The position numbers were made by a program, and so were the translations under genes. From Nitrospirota bacterium (GTDB lineage: Bacteria > Nitrospirota > JACRHJ01), in NCBI GenBank assembly GCA_027328825.1, contig DAHWTK010000076.1:1-8257 (forward strand): a stretch of 8,257 nt of DNA, read 5' to 3'. The notes under the pieces are model-generated. The model was not told the origin of the DNA. It was given only the letters and a program-made list of their open reading frames with translations, and did no database searches. Below are positions 1-5,743 of the stretch, piece by piece (within the stretch, counting starts at the first letter, position 1; each line of letters begins with the position of its first letter).

Positions 1-275
1 TGCACCCGGAGATGCTGAGGCTCGCCCTGAAGATGAAGCCAGCCGGTAAAATCCTTCTCGTCTCGGATTCGCTCGCGCTGGCGAAGACGCCGGAACACCC
101 TGAAGCCGCGCCGCTTTATCTTCCGGCGGAGGCGGGCAGGGCGGCTACGCTTGCGGGCGGCGGGCTTTCGCTCATGGAATGCGTGGAGCGGATGGCGCAC
201 CTCACATGCGCGCCGCCAGAGTCCGCGCAGAGATTCGCATACGAAAACCCGCAGAGATTCCTCGCCGAAAAATAA
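1..275 (+). CDS. nagA: NagA-type N-acetylglucosamine-6-phosphate deacetylase, C-terminal part (5' end outside window)
   Basis: The reading frame is open from the left edge (first full codon at 3) to TAA at 273-275. It begins with His-Pro-Glu-Met-Leu-Arg-Leu-Ala, which matches the NagA segment after the DG-x-H metal/substrate region. ILLVSDS follows, and its Asp (codon 66-68) sits where the catalytic Asp of the LVTDA motif lies in NagA. Then come LAGGGLSLMECVERM, matching the family's LAGSxLTMxEAVRN helix, and ENPQRFL, matching NPAR-LGL. Family members remove acetate from GlcNAc-6-P in the cytoplasm during amino-sugar or cell-wall recycling. The odd point is the end: the protein stops right after NPQRFLAEK, so the usual last 40 or so residues (the GxIxxGxxADLVxxD strands that return to the beta-sandwich domain) are missing. 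It may be a natural short variant, a truncated gene, or another amidohydrolase of the same superfamily. Family assignment is fairly firm; substrate is inferred. Confidence 0.72.
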   Translation, partial: HPEMLRLALKMKPAGKILLVSDSLALAKTPEHPEAAPLYLPAEAGRAATLAGGGLSLMECVERMAHLTCAPPESAQRFAYENPQRFLAEK

Positions 276-303
276 AAAACCCTCCCCCTTGAAGGGGGGA
301 GGG
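267..303 (-). terminator. Rho-independent terminator of the propeller gene
   Basis: A 9-bp perfect stem, CCCTCCCCC at 280-288 and GGGGGAGGG at 295-303, encloses a six-base loop. Read on the minus strand, the stem is followed at once by six T, an A and five more T (plus-strand A-run at 267-279). This is a textbook intrinsic terminator for the minus-strand gene ending at 325. On the plus strand the hairpin is followed by GTAAGGGTGGGGG and not by T, so it should not act efficiently on the NagA-type gene. The T-run overlaps the stop codon of that gene. Confidence 0.85.
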
Positions 304-316
304 TAAGGGTGGGGGT
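280..316. repeat. Hairpin plus G-rich module, possible dispersed intergenic repeat
   Basis: The terminator stem is extended to the right on the plus strand by TAAGGGTGGGGGT. The combined module (C-rich arm, TTGAAG loop, G-rich arm, then GGGTAAGGGTGGGGG-type tail) resembles REP-like intergenic elements that I recall as common between genes in some environmental bacteria. Only one copy is present in this window, so repeat status is recollection, not observation. The four G-tracts at 294-299, 301-303, 307-309 and 311-315 also fit an intramolecular G-quadruplex pattern with loops of 1, 3 and 1 bases. Confidence 0.4.
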
Positions 317-324
317 GAATTTAT

Positions 325-1443
325 CTACCGCGCCGGTATCCTCGTTACGGTGTTGTCGCCGTTCGCCACCCACATGTTCGTCCCATCGAAGGCTACGCCA
401 GAGGGAGATGCTCCCACGGCAATGGGGCTAAAGCTCGCGGCTTGGCCCGTGGCGACATTTATCACGGACGCGTTGTTGCTGCCGGAGTTCACCACCCACA
501 TGTTCGTCCCGTCGAAGGCTATGCCAGAGGGATAGGTTCCGACGGCAACGGTATTCACGACGACGCCCGTAGCGGCATTTATCGTGGACACGTTGTTGCT
601 GCCTTCGTTCGTCACCCACATGTTCGTCCCGTCGAAGGCTACGCTTTGGGGGCCGTTTCCGACGTTAACCGGGCTGAAGATCGCCGGCTGGCCCGTAAAG
701 GCGTTTATTACAGATACGTTGTTGTCGCCCCAGTTCGCCACCCACATGTTCGTCCCGTCGAAGGCTATGCCCATGGACTGATTCCCCACGGCAATGGTCT
801 TGATATAACCCTTCAGGAGCAAAAGCGCAGGCGTGGACAGGTTCTTAACGGATGTTTTCAATCCGTTGATGCTGGTCTGCAGGCCTCCTTCGGCAGCCTC
901 GGCGCGATTGGTTTCTGCAGTGAGGTTGCTATTAGTAGCGCCGAGATCTGTAGTTAGTGTCCCCTCCGCTCCTTCCGCGCGATTGATCTCATTGTTCAAG
1001 TTTATAGAGTAATTATTTAGCGCCGCCGTCTCCGATGTCGAGAGGTTAGTAAACCTCGTGGTCAGCGCGCCGACATCCGCTCCGCTCGCCGCGCCACAAG
1101 TCAACTCATACCTTGCGCCGCCGACGCCGGGATTTATGACTATCAGCTCGTACGTCCCGGCAGGCAAGGCAGTGGTGTAGGCGTTAAGGTGTGCGGTAAT
1201 AGTCTGGGAAGTTTTGGATGTTGCACTAACGCTGCTTGCCAGCAGGTAGTTTTTGAAGTACGTCGCGTTCGGGACAGGCGCGTTTAAATAGACTACCGGC
1301 TTTGTGCCGAATCCGAATCCATTGATTGTCACGGTATTATTGGTATAATCAATCGTGGCCGACGATATGGCCACCGCCCACGCGGACGCGGACAAAAGAA
1401 CGAACGACAATGCGACGAGCGAACCGACAAACAACTTCCTCAT
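325..1443 (-). CDS. Secreted IPT/TIG-like protein with NRAE helical stalk and YVTN-type beta-propeller repeats
   Basis: 372 residues. I start it at the ATG at 1443, which has AAGGAGG four bases upstream (1448-1454) and opens directly into a signal peptide. The upstream in-frame ATG at 1503 would put 20 polar residues ahead of that signal. Residues 1-23 are a classic Sec signal ending in AWA. Residues 24-118 form a beta-rich IPT/TIG-like domain (TVTINGFGFG, then PAGTYELIVINPG). Residues 120-210 are Asn/Ala/Glu-rich and probably helical, with two copies of NRAExAEGxL 25 residues apart, as in fibre and stalk proteins. From about 213 to 372 there are four YVTN-like repeats with the core AFDGTNMWV at 227, 269, 309 and 351. 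The likely location is periplasmic or cell-surface. Function is unknown; binding or adhesion is only a guess. It is transcribed alone and ends at the strong terminator to its left. Propellers of this type usually have about seven blades, so four is short. Confidence 0.85.
   Translation of the reverse strand: MRKLFVGSLVALSFVLLSASAWAVAISSATIDYTNNTVTINGFGFGTKPVVYLNAPVPNATYFKNYLLASSVSATSKTSQTITAHLNAYTTALPAGTYELIVINPGVGGARYELTCGAASGADVGALTTRFTNLSTSETAALNNYSINLNNEINRAEGAEGTLTTDLGATNSNLTAETNRAEAAEGGLQTSINGLKTSVKNLSTPALLLLKGYIKTIAVGNQSMGIAFDGTNMWVANWGDNNVSVINAFTGQPAIFSPVNVGNGPQSVAFDGTNMWVTNEGSNNVSTINAATGVVVNTVAVGTYPSGIAFDGTNMWVVNSGSNNASVINVATGQAASFSPIAVGASPSGVAFDGTNMWVANGDNTVTRIPAR
368..775 (-). repeat. 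Four tandem 120-126 bp coding repeats (YVTN-like blades)
   Basis: The plus-strand word CACATGTTCGTCCC starts at 371, 497, 617 and 743, giving periods of 126, 120 and 126 bp (42, 40 and 42 codons). Around it about 30 bp are almost invariant in all four copies, including third codon positions (one base change at 385 and a C/T switch near the end). They encode AFDGTNMWV on the minus strand. The rest of each unit is more diverged but keeps NNVSVINAATG-like text. Identity at silent positions points to recent duplication or gene conversion and not only protein-level selection. Confidence 0.85.
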
Positions 1444-1447
1444 AGCG

Positions 1448-1454
1448 CCTCCTT
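1448..1454 (-). promoter_or_regulatory. Ribosome binding site that fixes the propeller-gene start at 1443
   Basis: AAGGAGG on the minus strand lies four bases before the ATG at 1441-1443. No comparable site precedes the upstream in-frame ATG at 1503. Confidence 0.75.
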
Positions 1455-1471
1455 CTTGGAACTCGGTTGAC

Positions 1472-1500
1472 AATATACAGTCTGTGAGCGGCGGGACGAA
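1472..1500 (-). promoter_or_regulatory. Candidate promoter of the propeller gene
   Basis: Minus-strand TATATT at 1472-1477 is preceded, 17 bases upstream, by TTCGTC at 1495-1500, a poor -35 box. A start near 1465 would leave a leader of about 20 bases holding the AAGGAGG site. Two consensus TTGACA words lie further upstream on the same strand (1550-1555 and 1586-1591), but neither has a good -10 box at 16-18 bases. The assignment is weak. Confidence 0.25.
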
Positions 1501-1632
1501 CATTGAAGAAATTTAATGCAGGCCAATTTACTCATAAATGGGCGGCTGATGTCAAGAGTAAAGCTAATTGATCGGGAAAGTTCATTGTCAACAGCAATTC
1601 CGGATTGATTCTGGAACCTGCGGATTGTTAAA

Positions 1633-1722
1633 GTAAAAATGGTAAAAATCATTGTTTTCTGGCCGGTATCGAAAATGGGTCGAAAACGGGCCGTTTCCGG
1701 CCTGTTTTGCGCAAAAACGGGC
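1633..1722. repeat. Short A-rich tandem repeats and a hairpin upstream of the cyclase promoter
   Basis: GTAAAAATG (1633-1641) is followed directly by GTAAAAATC (1642-1650). TCGAAAATGGG (1669-1679) is followed directly by TCGAAAACGGG (1680-1690). A third AAAACGGGC lies at 1714-1722, matching 1683-1691. AAAACGGGCC (1683-1692) and GGCCTGTTTT (1699-1708) form a 10-bp inverted repeat with one G-T pair and a six-base loop. No T-run follows, so it is not a terminator. These may be regulator sites or curved DNA for the promoter at 1748. The rest of the intergenic stretch 1504-1630 shows nothing I can name. Confidence 0.45.
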
Positions 1723-1747
1723 GCGCGGATATGCCTAATAAAAATCT

Positions 1748-1776
1748 TTGACAAACCGAATAGTTCCATTTACAAT
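1748..1776 (+). promoter_or_regulatory. Near-consensus sigma-70 promoter of the diguanylate cyclase
   Basis: TTGACA at 1748-1753, a 17-base spacer and TACAAT at 1771-1776 match sigma-70 consensus at 11 of 12 positions. Initiation would be expected about 7 bases beyond the -10 box, near 1783, only a few bases before the ATG at 1787. The in-frame TTG at 1748 is part of the -35 box and can be dismissed as a start codon. Confidence 0.7.
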
Positions 1777-1786
1777 ATCCGAGATT

Positions 1787-2953
1787 ATGAAAATCCATAC
1801 CCTCGGTAAAGGCAGGATCGAGAAGTTCCTACGAAGGCTTATGAGCCAGGGCTCGCGCGGCTCTGCTCCGAAGCTCGACGAGGTGTTGAAGGAAATACTT
1901 GTAAAGGCAGATGAATTTGTCCCTTCCGAGGCAGGCTCGATACTCCTTGACGACCCCTACATAAAATCCGAACATATCGACGATCCGTTCAAGAACCAGC
2001 TTCATTTCGTCGCCTGTTTCGGGTCTGAGGCCGAAAAAGTCCTGGGCATGACCATCCCCGCCACATACGGCATAGCCGGAAAGACTTACATTACCGCGCG
2101 CCCGTATATGAATGAAAATGGCAATAAAAAAGAAGACTTGCACGATGCCATAGACAAAAAACTCGCCACGAAAACCCGCTCGATTCTCTGCGTTCCAATC
2201 GTTCTTGGCCGCTCCGTATGCGGAGTAATAGAACTTATAAACAGAAGGGGCAAAAAGAGCTATACAAAAGATGAAATGAAACTCCTCGAGATATTCGCGG
2301 GCTACACCTCCACCCTCATCCAGAACGCCCTCGACGCGAACAGAAATGAGGAACTGACAAAGCGGGACGACCTCACAGGGCTGTTCAACGACCGTTATTT
2401 CCACAGGCAGCTCTCGGAGGAACTGAAGAAAGCCAAGCGTTCCGGCAGGAATATTTCCCTTTTATTCCTTGATCTTGACAACTTCAAGCAGGTGAACGAC
2501 AGCTACGGTCACTTGGTCGGGAGCCGTACGCTGGCCGAGGTGGGGCACTTAATCCGCGACGCCCTCGAAGGAGAAAACGCAAGCATTGTGCGCTACGGGG
2601 GCGACGAATTTGCCATAATCCTGCCCGGCAAATCCCGCGACGAGGCCTATCTCCTGGCCGAGCGGGTGCGCGGAGTCATACAGCACGCTGTCTTCCTGAA
2701 GGAGAAAATGCGCGGGGAACAGCCTTATAATATCGCCGGTGTCATAACGTGCAGTGTCGGTATCTCGTCGTTTTTCGAAGACGGGCTTGAGGGCGGCAGC
2801 CTTGAAGAAGAAAAAATCGCCTTCATACGCCACGCGGACAAAGCGATGTACATTGCAAAAGAAAGCGGCAAGAACAATATCAGCTTCGGAGAAAAGCAGG
2901 ACGGAAGCATAGCCGCCATATCCCCTCACGCGGCGCGCAAGGCCGACTGGTAA
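1787..2953 (+). CDS. GAF-GGDEF diguanylate cyclase
   Basis: 388 residues from the ATG at 1787. Residues about 22-187 are a GAF sensor domain (SEAGSILLDDP, GIAGKTYITARPYMNEN, TRSILCVPI, GVIELINRRGKKSYTKDE). Residues about 205-370 are a GGDEF domain that condenses two GTP to c-di-GMP in the cytoplasm. It starts with RDDLTGLFNDRYF, has the metal-binding LDLDNF (D229, D231) and an intact RYGGDEF with GGDEF at 271-275, and ends with HADKAMYIAKESGKNN. The inhibitory I-site RxxD expected before RYGGDEF reads GENA, so canonical product inhibition should be absent. The usual GHxxGD reads GHLVGS. There is no membrane segment, so the signal is probably a cytoplasmic small ligand; which one cannot be told. 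The start is uncertain: 1787 nearly coincides with the predicted transcript start, and ATG 1841 (370 residues), with a weak AAGG three bases ahead, would leave both domains whole. Its last 28 bases overlap the convergent Usp gene. Confidence 0.92.
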   Translation: MKIHTLGKGRIEKFLRRLMSQGSRGSAPKLDEVLKEILVKADEFVPSEAGSILLDDPYIKSEHIDDPFKNQLHFVACFGSEAEKVLGMTIPATYGIAGKTYITARPYMNENGNKKEDLHDAIDKKLATKTRSILCVPIVLGRSVCGVIELINRRGKKSYTKDEMKLLEIFAGYTSTLIQNALDANRNEELTKRDDLTGLFNDRYFHRQLSEELKKAKRSGRNISLLFLDLDNFKQVNDSYGHLVGSRTLAEVGHLIRDALEGENASIVRYGGDEFAIILPGKSRDEAYLLAERVRGVIQHAVFLKEKMRGEQPYNIAGVITCSVGISSFFEDGLEGGSLEEEKIAFIRHADKAMYIAKESGKNNISFGEKQDGSIAAISPHAARKADW

Positions 2954-3855
2954 GGCTTCGGCAGGAACATAACCGGAGCCGGAGAATGTTTCAGCATCTC
3001 CTCGGCCACGCTTCCGATTGACTTGCCTCCCATATCGCCTGTGTATCTTCCGGCCCCGCCGCCCGCTTTTTCCAGCCCTATCCTGACCCTTCTGCCCTTG
3101 GAGGGCATTATAATCATCCCGGCCTTCTCCTCTACGGCAATCTCTATTATTCCCGAAGGCGCCTCTCCACGGTGGACATGAACGGTTGTCCTAAGCCCTT
3201 CTTTTTCGAACTCCCCGGCGTAATCCGCGAGTGCCCCCTCAGCCGCAACCTCGAAATCGTGCTGGACTTCCCTGGTCGTTCCGGCCTCAACCACATGTGC
3301 AAGGACGACCTCACGCACTGCAACGCCCGCAAGAGGCCTCAGGAATTCCGCCGCCTGGCCCGGGAAATCCATTATATCCACAGGTACGAGCACCTTGCCC
3401 ATAGGCCATAGCGGCGCCTTCAGGACATGCCCGCGGGCGTCTTCTATGTGCTTTTCGATAAGGACGGGGATGGACGATTCACGGACAACTTCTATGGACA
3501 CGCCGGCTGTGACGATGTCCTCTATGACGCCTTTGTCCACCCTGCTGATTATAATGACGGAAGCGCCCCATTCCGAGGCCTCCTTCGTTATCTCGCGGGG
3601 GATAAAGCCCTCGCGGACATTCGTCTCAACGGAAATATCCAGCGCCTCAAGGTCGTTTTTTATCTTCGCAAGATCCCCAAGGGCATCCTCTCTTGCCGCC
3701 TCGCGCCGCTCTTTTTCCGCGGGGGGCATTACGTAAAGCATCCGCATCTTTTTCACGAGCCCGCTCTCCCGCACACTGGCCAGCTCCTTCAAGACTTTGC
3801 TGCACCCCCAGGAGAGGTCTGTCGCGCATAGAACCCTGTCGAAAACGGTATTCAT
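2926..3855 (-). CDS. Tandem universal stress protein (UspA family), diverged
   Basis: 309 residues with two Usp alpha/beta domains, about 1-135 and 152-300. Each opens with the family's first strand and Asp (VLCATDLS, D13; KVLVPVDIMD, D160), and each closes with the SxxPVLxx strand (SSIPVLIEK; SPAPVMFLPK). Usp domains that keep G-x2-G-x9-G-S/T bind ATP. Domain 1 has lost this motif (SRVDKGVIEDIVTAGVS). Domain 2 keeps G254 and GS at 281-282, but 26 residues lie between them where 9 are usual, because of a Gly-rich insertion (GGGAGRYTGDMGG). The start at 3855 has GGAGG four bases upstream. That site lies within the 10-base gap after the peroxidase stop, which suggests translational coupling. 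It is the last gene of the four-gene operon, and its 3' end runs 28 bp into the opposing cyclase gene. It is a cytoplasmic stress or regulatory protein; the specific role is unknown. Confidence 0.9.
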   Translation of the reverse strand: MNTVFDRVLCATDLSWGCSKVLKELASVRESGLVKKMRMLYVMPPAEKERREAAREDALGDLAKIKNDLEALDISVETNVREGFIPREITKEASEWGASVIIISRVDKGVIEDIVTAGVSIEVVRESSIPVLIEKHIEDARGHVLKAPLWPMGKVLVPVDIMDFPGQAAEFLRPLAGVAVREVVLAHVVEAGTTREVQHDFEVAAEGALADYAGEFEKEGLRTTVHVHRGEAPSGIIEIAVEEKAGMIIMPSKGRRVRIGLEKAGGGAGRYTGDMGGKSIGSVAEEMLKHSPAPVMFLPKPYQSALRAA

Positions 3856-3865
3856 AAAACCTCCG

Positions 3866-4831
3866 TCAATACCTGGTATAAGGCAGTTCGGGATAATTAA
3901 ACCTGGGCATTGTGCCGGTGAGGCTTCTGAGAAAATCCGCTATCAACACCGCGTCTTTTTTACTGATATTCGTGTTCAGGGCTTCCTTTCCCATGACGAC
4001 GACCGCGCCTTCGAGCGTGTTGACGGAGCCGTTATTGAAATATGGCGCAGTCAGCTCGACATTTCTCAGCGTGGGGGTTCTGAATGCGGATAAGTCAGCC
4101 GGGTTCTTCGTTATCTTGAACCGGCCTTCATCCACCGAACCGGGCACTTTTATGTGGTGGAAGTTCCCGTCAGAGAGCACTGGCCCGTTATGGCAGGCCA
4201 CGCATCCCTTTTCCCGGAAGAGGCGGTATCCCGCCCTCGCGCCTTTGGAGAGCGCAAGTTTGTCTCCGCGGAGGTAGCGGTCGAAAGGGGAATCCGGGGT
4301 TACGAGAGTCCGTTCAAACGTGGCTATAGCCTTGGCGACATTGACGGGCGTTATGGGGTCGCTTCCTCCAAAGACCTCCTTGAACCGTGTTGCATATTCC
4401 GGGACTTGTTTCAGGTTATCCACCATCTGCGTGAGGGTCTGCTTCATCTCGACGTCGGTCTGTATCGGACCAAGCGCCTGCGCCTCCAGTCCGTCCGCCC
4501 TGCCGTCCCAGAACTGCGCCTTTATGAACGCGGCGTTAAGGATGGTCGGGGTATTTCTGGGCCCTTCGCTCATCGCATGGCCGAGCGCGCGCGGAAGACG
4601 GTCCGTATATCCCATTGCGGGATTGTGGCACGTGGCGCAGCTTATCCATTTCGAGCCGGAAAGCCGCGGGTCGAAAAACAGCATCTTCCCAAGCTCTATT
4701 TTCTGCGGGGTCATTGAGTTGTCCGCCGGTATGGGCGGCAGAGCAGGCAACGGTTCGATATCCGCCGGCCATGCCGGGACGGAGGCCGATAACAGGGCCG
4801 ACACTAAAACGGTAAGGATTAAAGGCCGCAT
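3866..4831 (-). CDS. ccpA: Periplasmic di-heme cytochrome c peroxidase (CcpA/MauG family)
   Basis: 321 residues from ATG 4831, chosen because GAGGGAG lies seven bases upstream and the signal peptide starts there. A GTG at 4861 in the same frame overlaps the previous stop but adds 10 charged residues. Residues 1-23 are a Sec signal. Two c-type heme sites are present: CATCH at 65-69 (peroxidatic, low-potential heme) and CVACH at 210-214 (high-potential, electron-entry heme). His85 in GHAMSEGPRNTPT matches the distal His loop of classical CcpA. Glu116 in WDGRADGLEAQALGPI matches the catalytic Glu, and Met280 in LEGAVVVMG matches the Met ligand of the second heme. The enzyme reduces H2O2 to water with electrons from small c-type cytochromes. 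PYFNNGS has Asn where relatives often have His (PYFHNG/PYFHDG). Length is normal for the family. The Met ligand argues for a peroxidase over a MauG-type Tyr-ligated enzyme. It lies 26 bases after one Usp gene and 10 before the other. Confidence 0.93.
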   Translation of the reverse strand: MRPLILTVLVSALLSASVPAWPADIEPLPALPPIPADNSMTPQKIELGKMLFFDPRLSGSKWISCATCHNPAMGYTDRLPRALGHAMSEGPRNTPTILNAAFIKAQFWDGRADGLEAQALGPIQTDVEMKQTLTQMVDNLKQVPEYATRFKEVFGGSDPITPVNVAKAIATFERTLVTPDSPFDRYLRGDKLALSKGARAGYRLFREKGCVACHNGPVLSDGNFHHIKVPGSVDEGRFKITKNPADLSAFRTPTLRNVELTAPYFNNGSVNTLEGAVVVMGKEALNTNISKKDAVLIADFLRSLTGTMPRFNYPELPYTRY

Positions 4832-4857
4832 GATTTTTCTCCCTCGAGTATTTGTTC

Positions 4858-5736
4858 TCACGGTATCTTCCCGACCAGCACGCTGCTTCGCGCATGTTTC
4901 ACAACCCTCTGCGATACGTCCCCGATCAGTATTCCCTTGAGTCCGCGCATACCGGACGACCCCATTACCGTTATGTCCGGGGCCATATCGTCTATCGCCG
5001 CAAGTATCTCGGATTCAGGCACTCCAACCGTCACATGCTCCCGGACGGTCCTGAAACGGTCTCTCAATACCTTGGCGTCCTCGACGACAAATCCCTCCGC
5101 CTGCTCCATCAGGTGCCTTCTAAGTTCCGCCATCATTGTGGATATCTCGCTGTACGGATAATACTGCTCCGGCAGACTCGAAACCTGCATGTCTACCACG
5201 GACAGGACGTCCACTTCAGTATCGGGCGGGAACGGGAGCTTCATGAACAGGTCGCGCGCATATTTCGCGTGGAGCGAGCCGTCCGTGCAGTATAGCGCCT
5301 TCAAGGCTTTTTTCTGCATAACGTCCCGGACTATCAAGACGGAGCTGTTGCCGTGCCGCAGGACGTTGTTCGATACACTGCCCAGGAGGAACCTGTTTAA
5401 GCCAGTATGTCCCTGGTGCCCCATGACGGTCAGATCCGCACTGAACTCCACGACTGCCTCGGTAATTTCTCTCGCCGGGTCTCCCTCGCGGACAACGTCC
5501 GCTGTTTCGAGACCGGCCTCCCTGAACTTCTTCGCCACGTCCGATACGAGCTTTTTTGCGGCGGCCTTGCCCGCCTTGCGGAAATCCCGGTTAGGGTCGA
5601 TAGTGTCCGGCAGGACGAACTCCTTCAGGACGTGCAGTATCACGAAGCTGTCTTCCGGCTCGAATGCAAGGGACAAAAGGAAATCCATCGCCGACCGCGA
5701 GGGCCCCGAACCATCGGTTGCAAAAAGAACGCGCAT
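4858..5736 (-). CDS. Tandem universal stress protein (UspA family), ATP-binding type
   Basis: 292 residues starting at ATG 5736 with MRVLFATDGS. The in-frame extension to 5850 would add 38 Arg/Ser-rich residues that overlap the thioredoxin gene and have no family match. Domain 1 (about 1-138) carries Asp8 and a perfect ATP motif, G106-x2-G109-x9-G119-S120 (GHQGHTGLNRFLLGS). Domain 2 (about 145-290) has CTDGS and G259-x2-G262-x9-G272 but Asp273 where Ser or Thr is usual, so nucleotide binding there may be altered. GAGG of its ribosome site overlaps the TGA stop of the upstream thioredoxin, and the gap is seven bases, so the two are probably coupled. Usp proteins act in the cytoplasm under starvation, oxidative or energy stress. 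Pairing with a peroxidase and a thioredoxin supports a redox-stress role. It is clearly more canonical than the second Usp of the operon, so the two are unlikely to be recent copies. Confidence 0.93.
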   Translation of the reverse strand: MRVLFATDGSGPSRSAMDFLLSLAFEPEDSFVILHVLKEFVLPDTIDPNRDFRKAGKAAAKKLVSDVAKKFREAGLETADVVREGDPAREITEAVVEFSADLTVMGHQGHTGLNRFLLGSVSNNVLRHGNSSVLIVRDVMQKKALKALYCTDGSLHAKYARDLFMKLPFPPDTEVDVLSVVDMQVSSLPEQYYPYSEISTMMAELRRHLMEQAEGFVVEDAKVLRDRFRTVREHVTVGVPESEILAAIDDMAPDITVMGSSGMRGLKGILIGDVSQRVVKHARSSVLVGKIP

Positions 5737-5743
5737 GGCCGCC

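Noticed and set aside
371..780. CRISPR-like array from evenly spaced 30-bp repeats
   Set aside because: The units are 120-126 bp apart, are in frame within one open reading frame, and encode a known propeller motif.
442..957. Plus-strand open frame of 171 codons with HPHVRPVEGYA repeats
   Set aside because: The apparent protein repeats are only the propeller DNA repeats read on the opposite strand.
1444..1503. Start of the propeller protein at ATG 1503
   Set aside because: It adds 20 polar residues before a perfect signal peptide and has no ribosome site; ATG 1443 has AAGGAGG at proper distance.
1748..1786. TTG at 1748 as start of the diguanylate cyclase
   Set aside because: The TTG is the first half of the -35 box, so it would not be in the transcript made from this promoter.
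1829..2404. Minus-strand open frame of 191 codons inside the cyclase gene
   Set aside because: It is a shadow of the GAF-coding frame, without motifs or ribosome site support.
2954..2980. Inverted repeat GGCTTCGG / CCGGAGCC right after the cyclase stop, as a terminator
   Set aside because: The 8-bp stem has a G-T pair and an 11-base loop, and no T-run follows on either strand. It also lies within Usp coding sequence, so it is not a convincing terminator.
4832..4861. GTG at 4861 as start of the peroxidase
   Set aside because: It would overlap the Usp stop by four bases, which is possible, but the ATG at 4831 has a good GAGGGAG site and starts the signal peptide directly.
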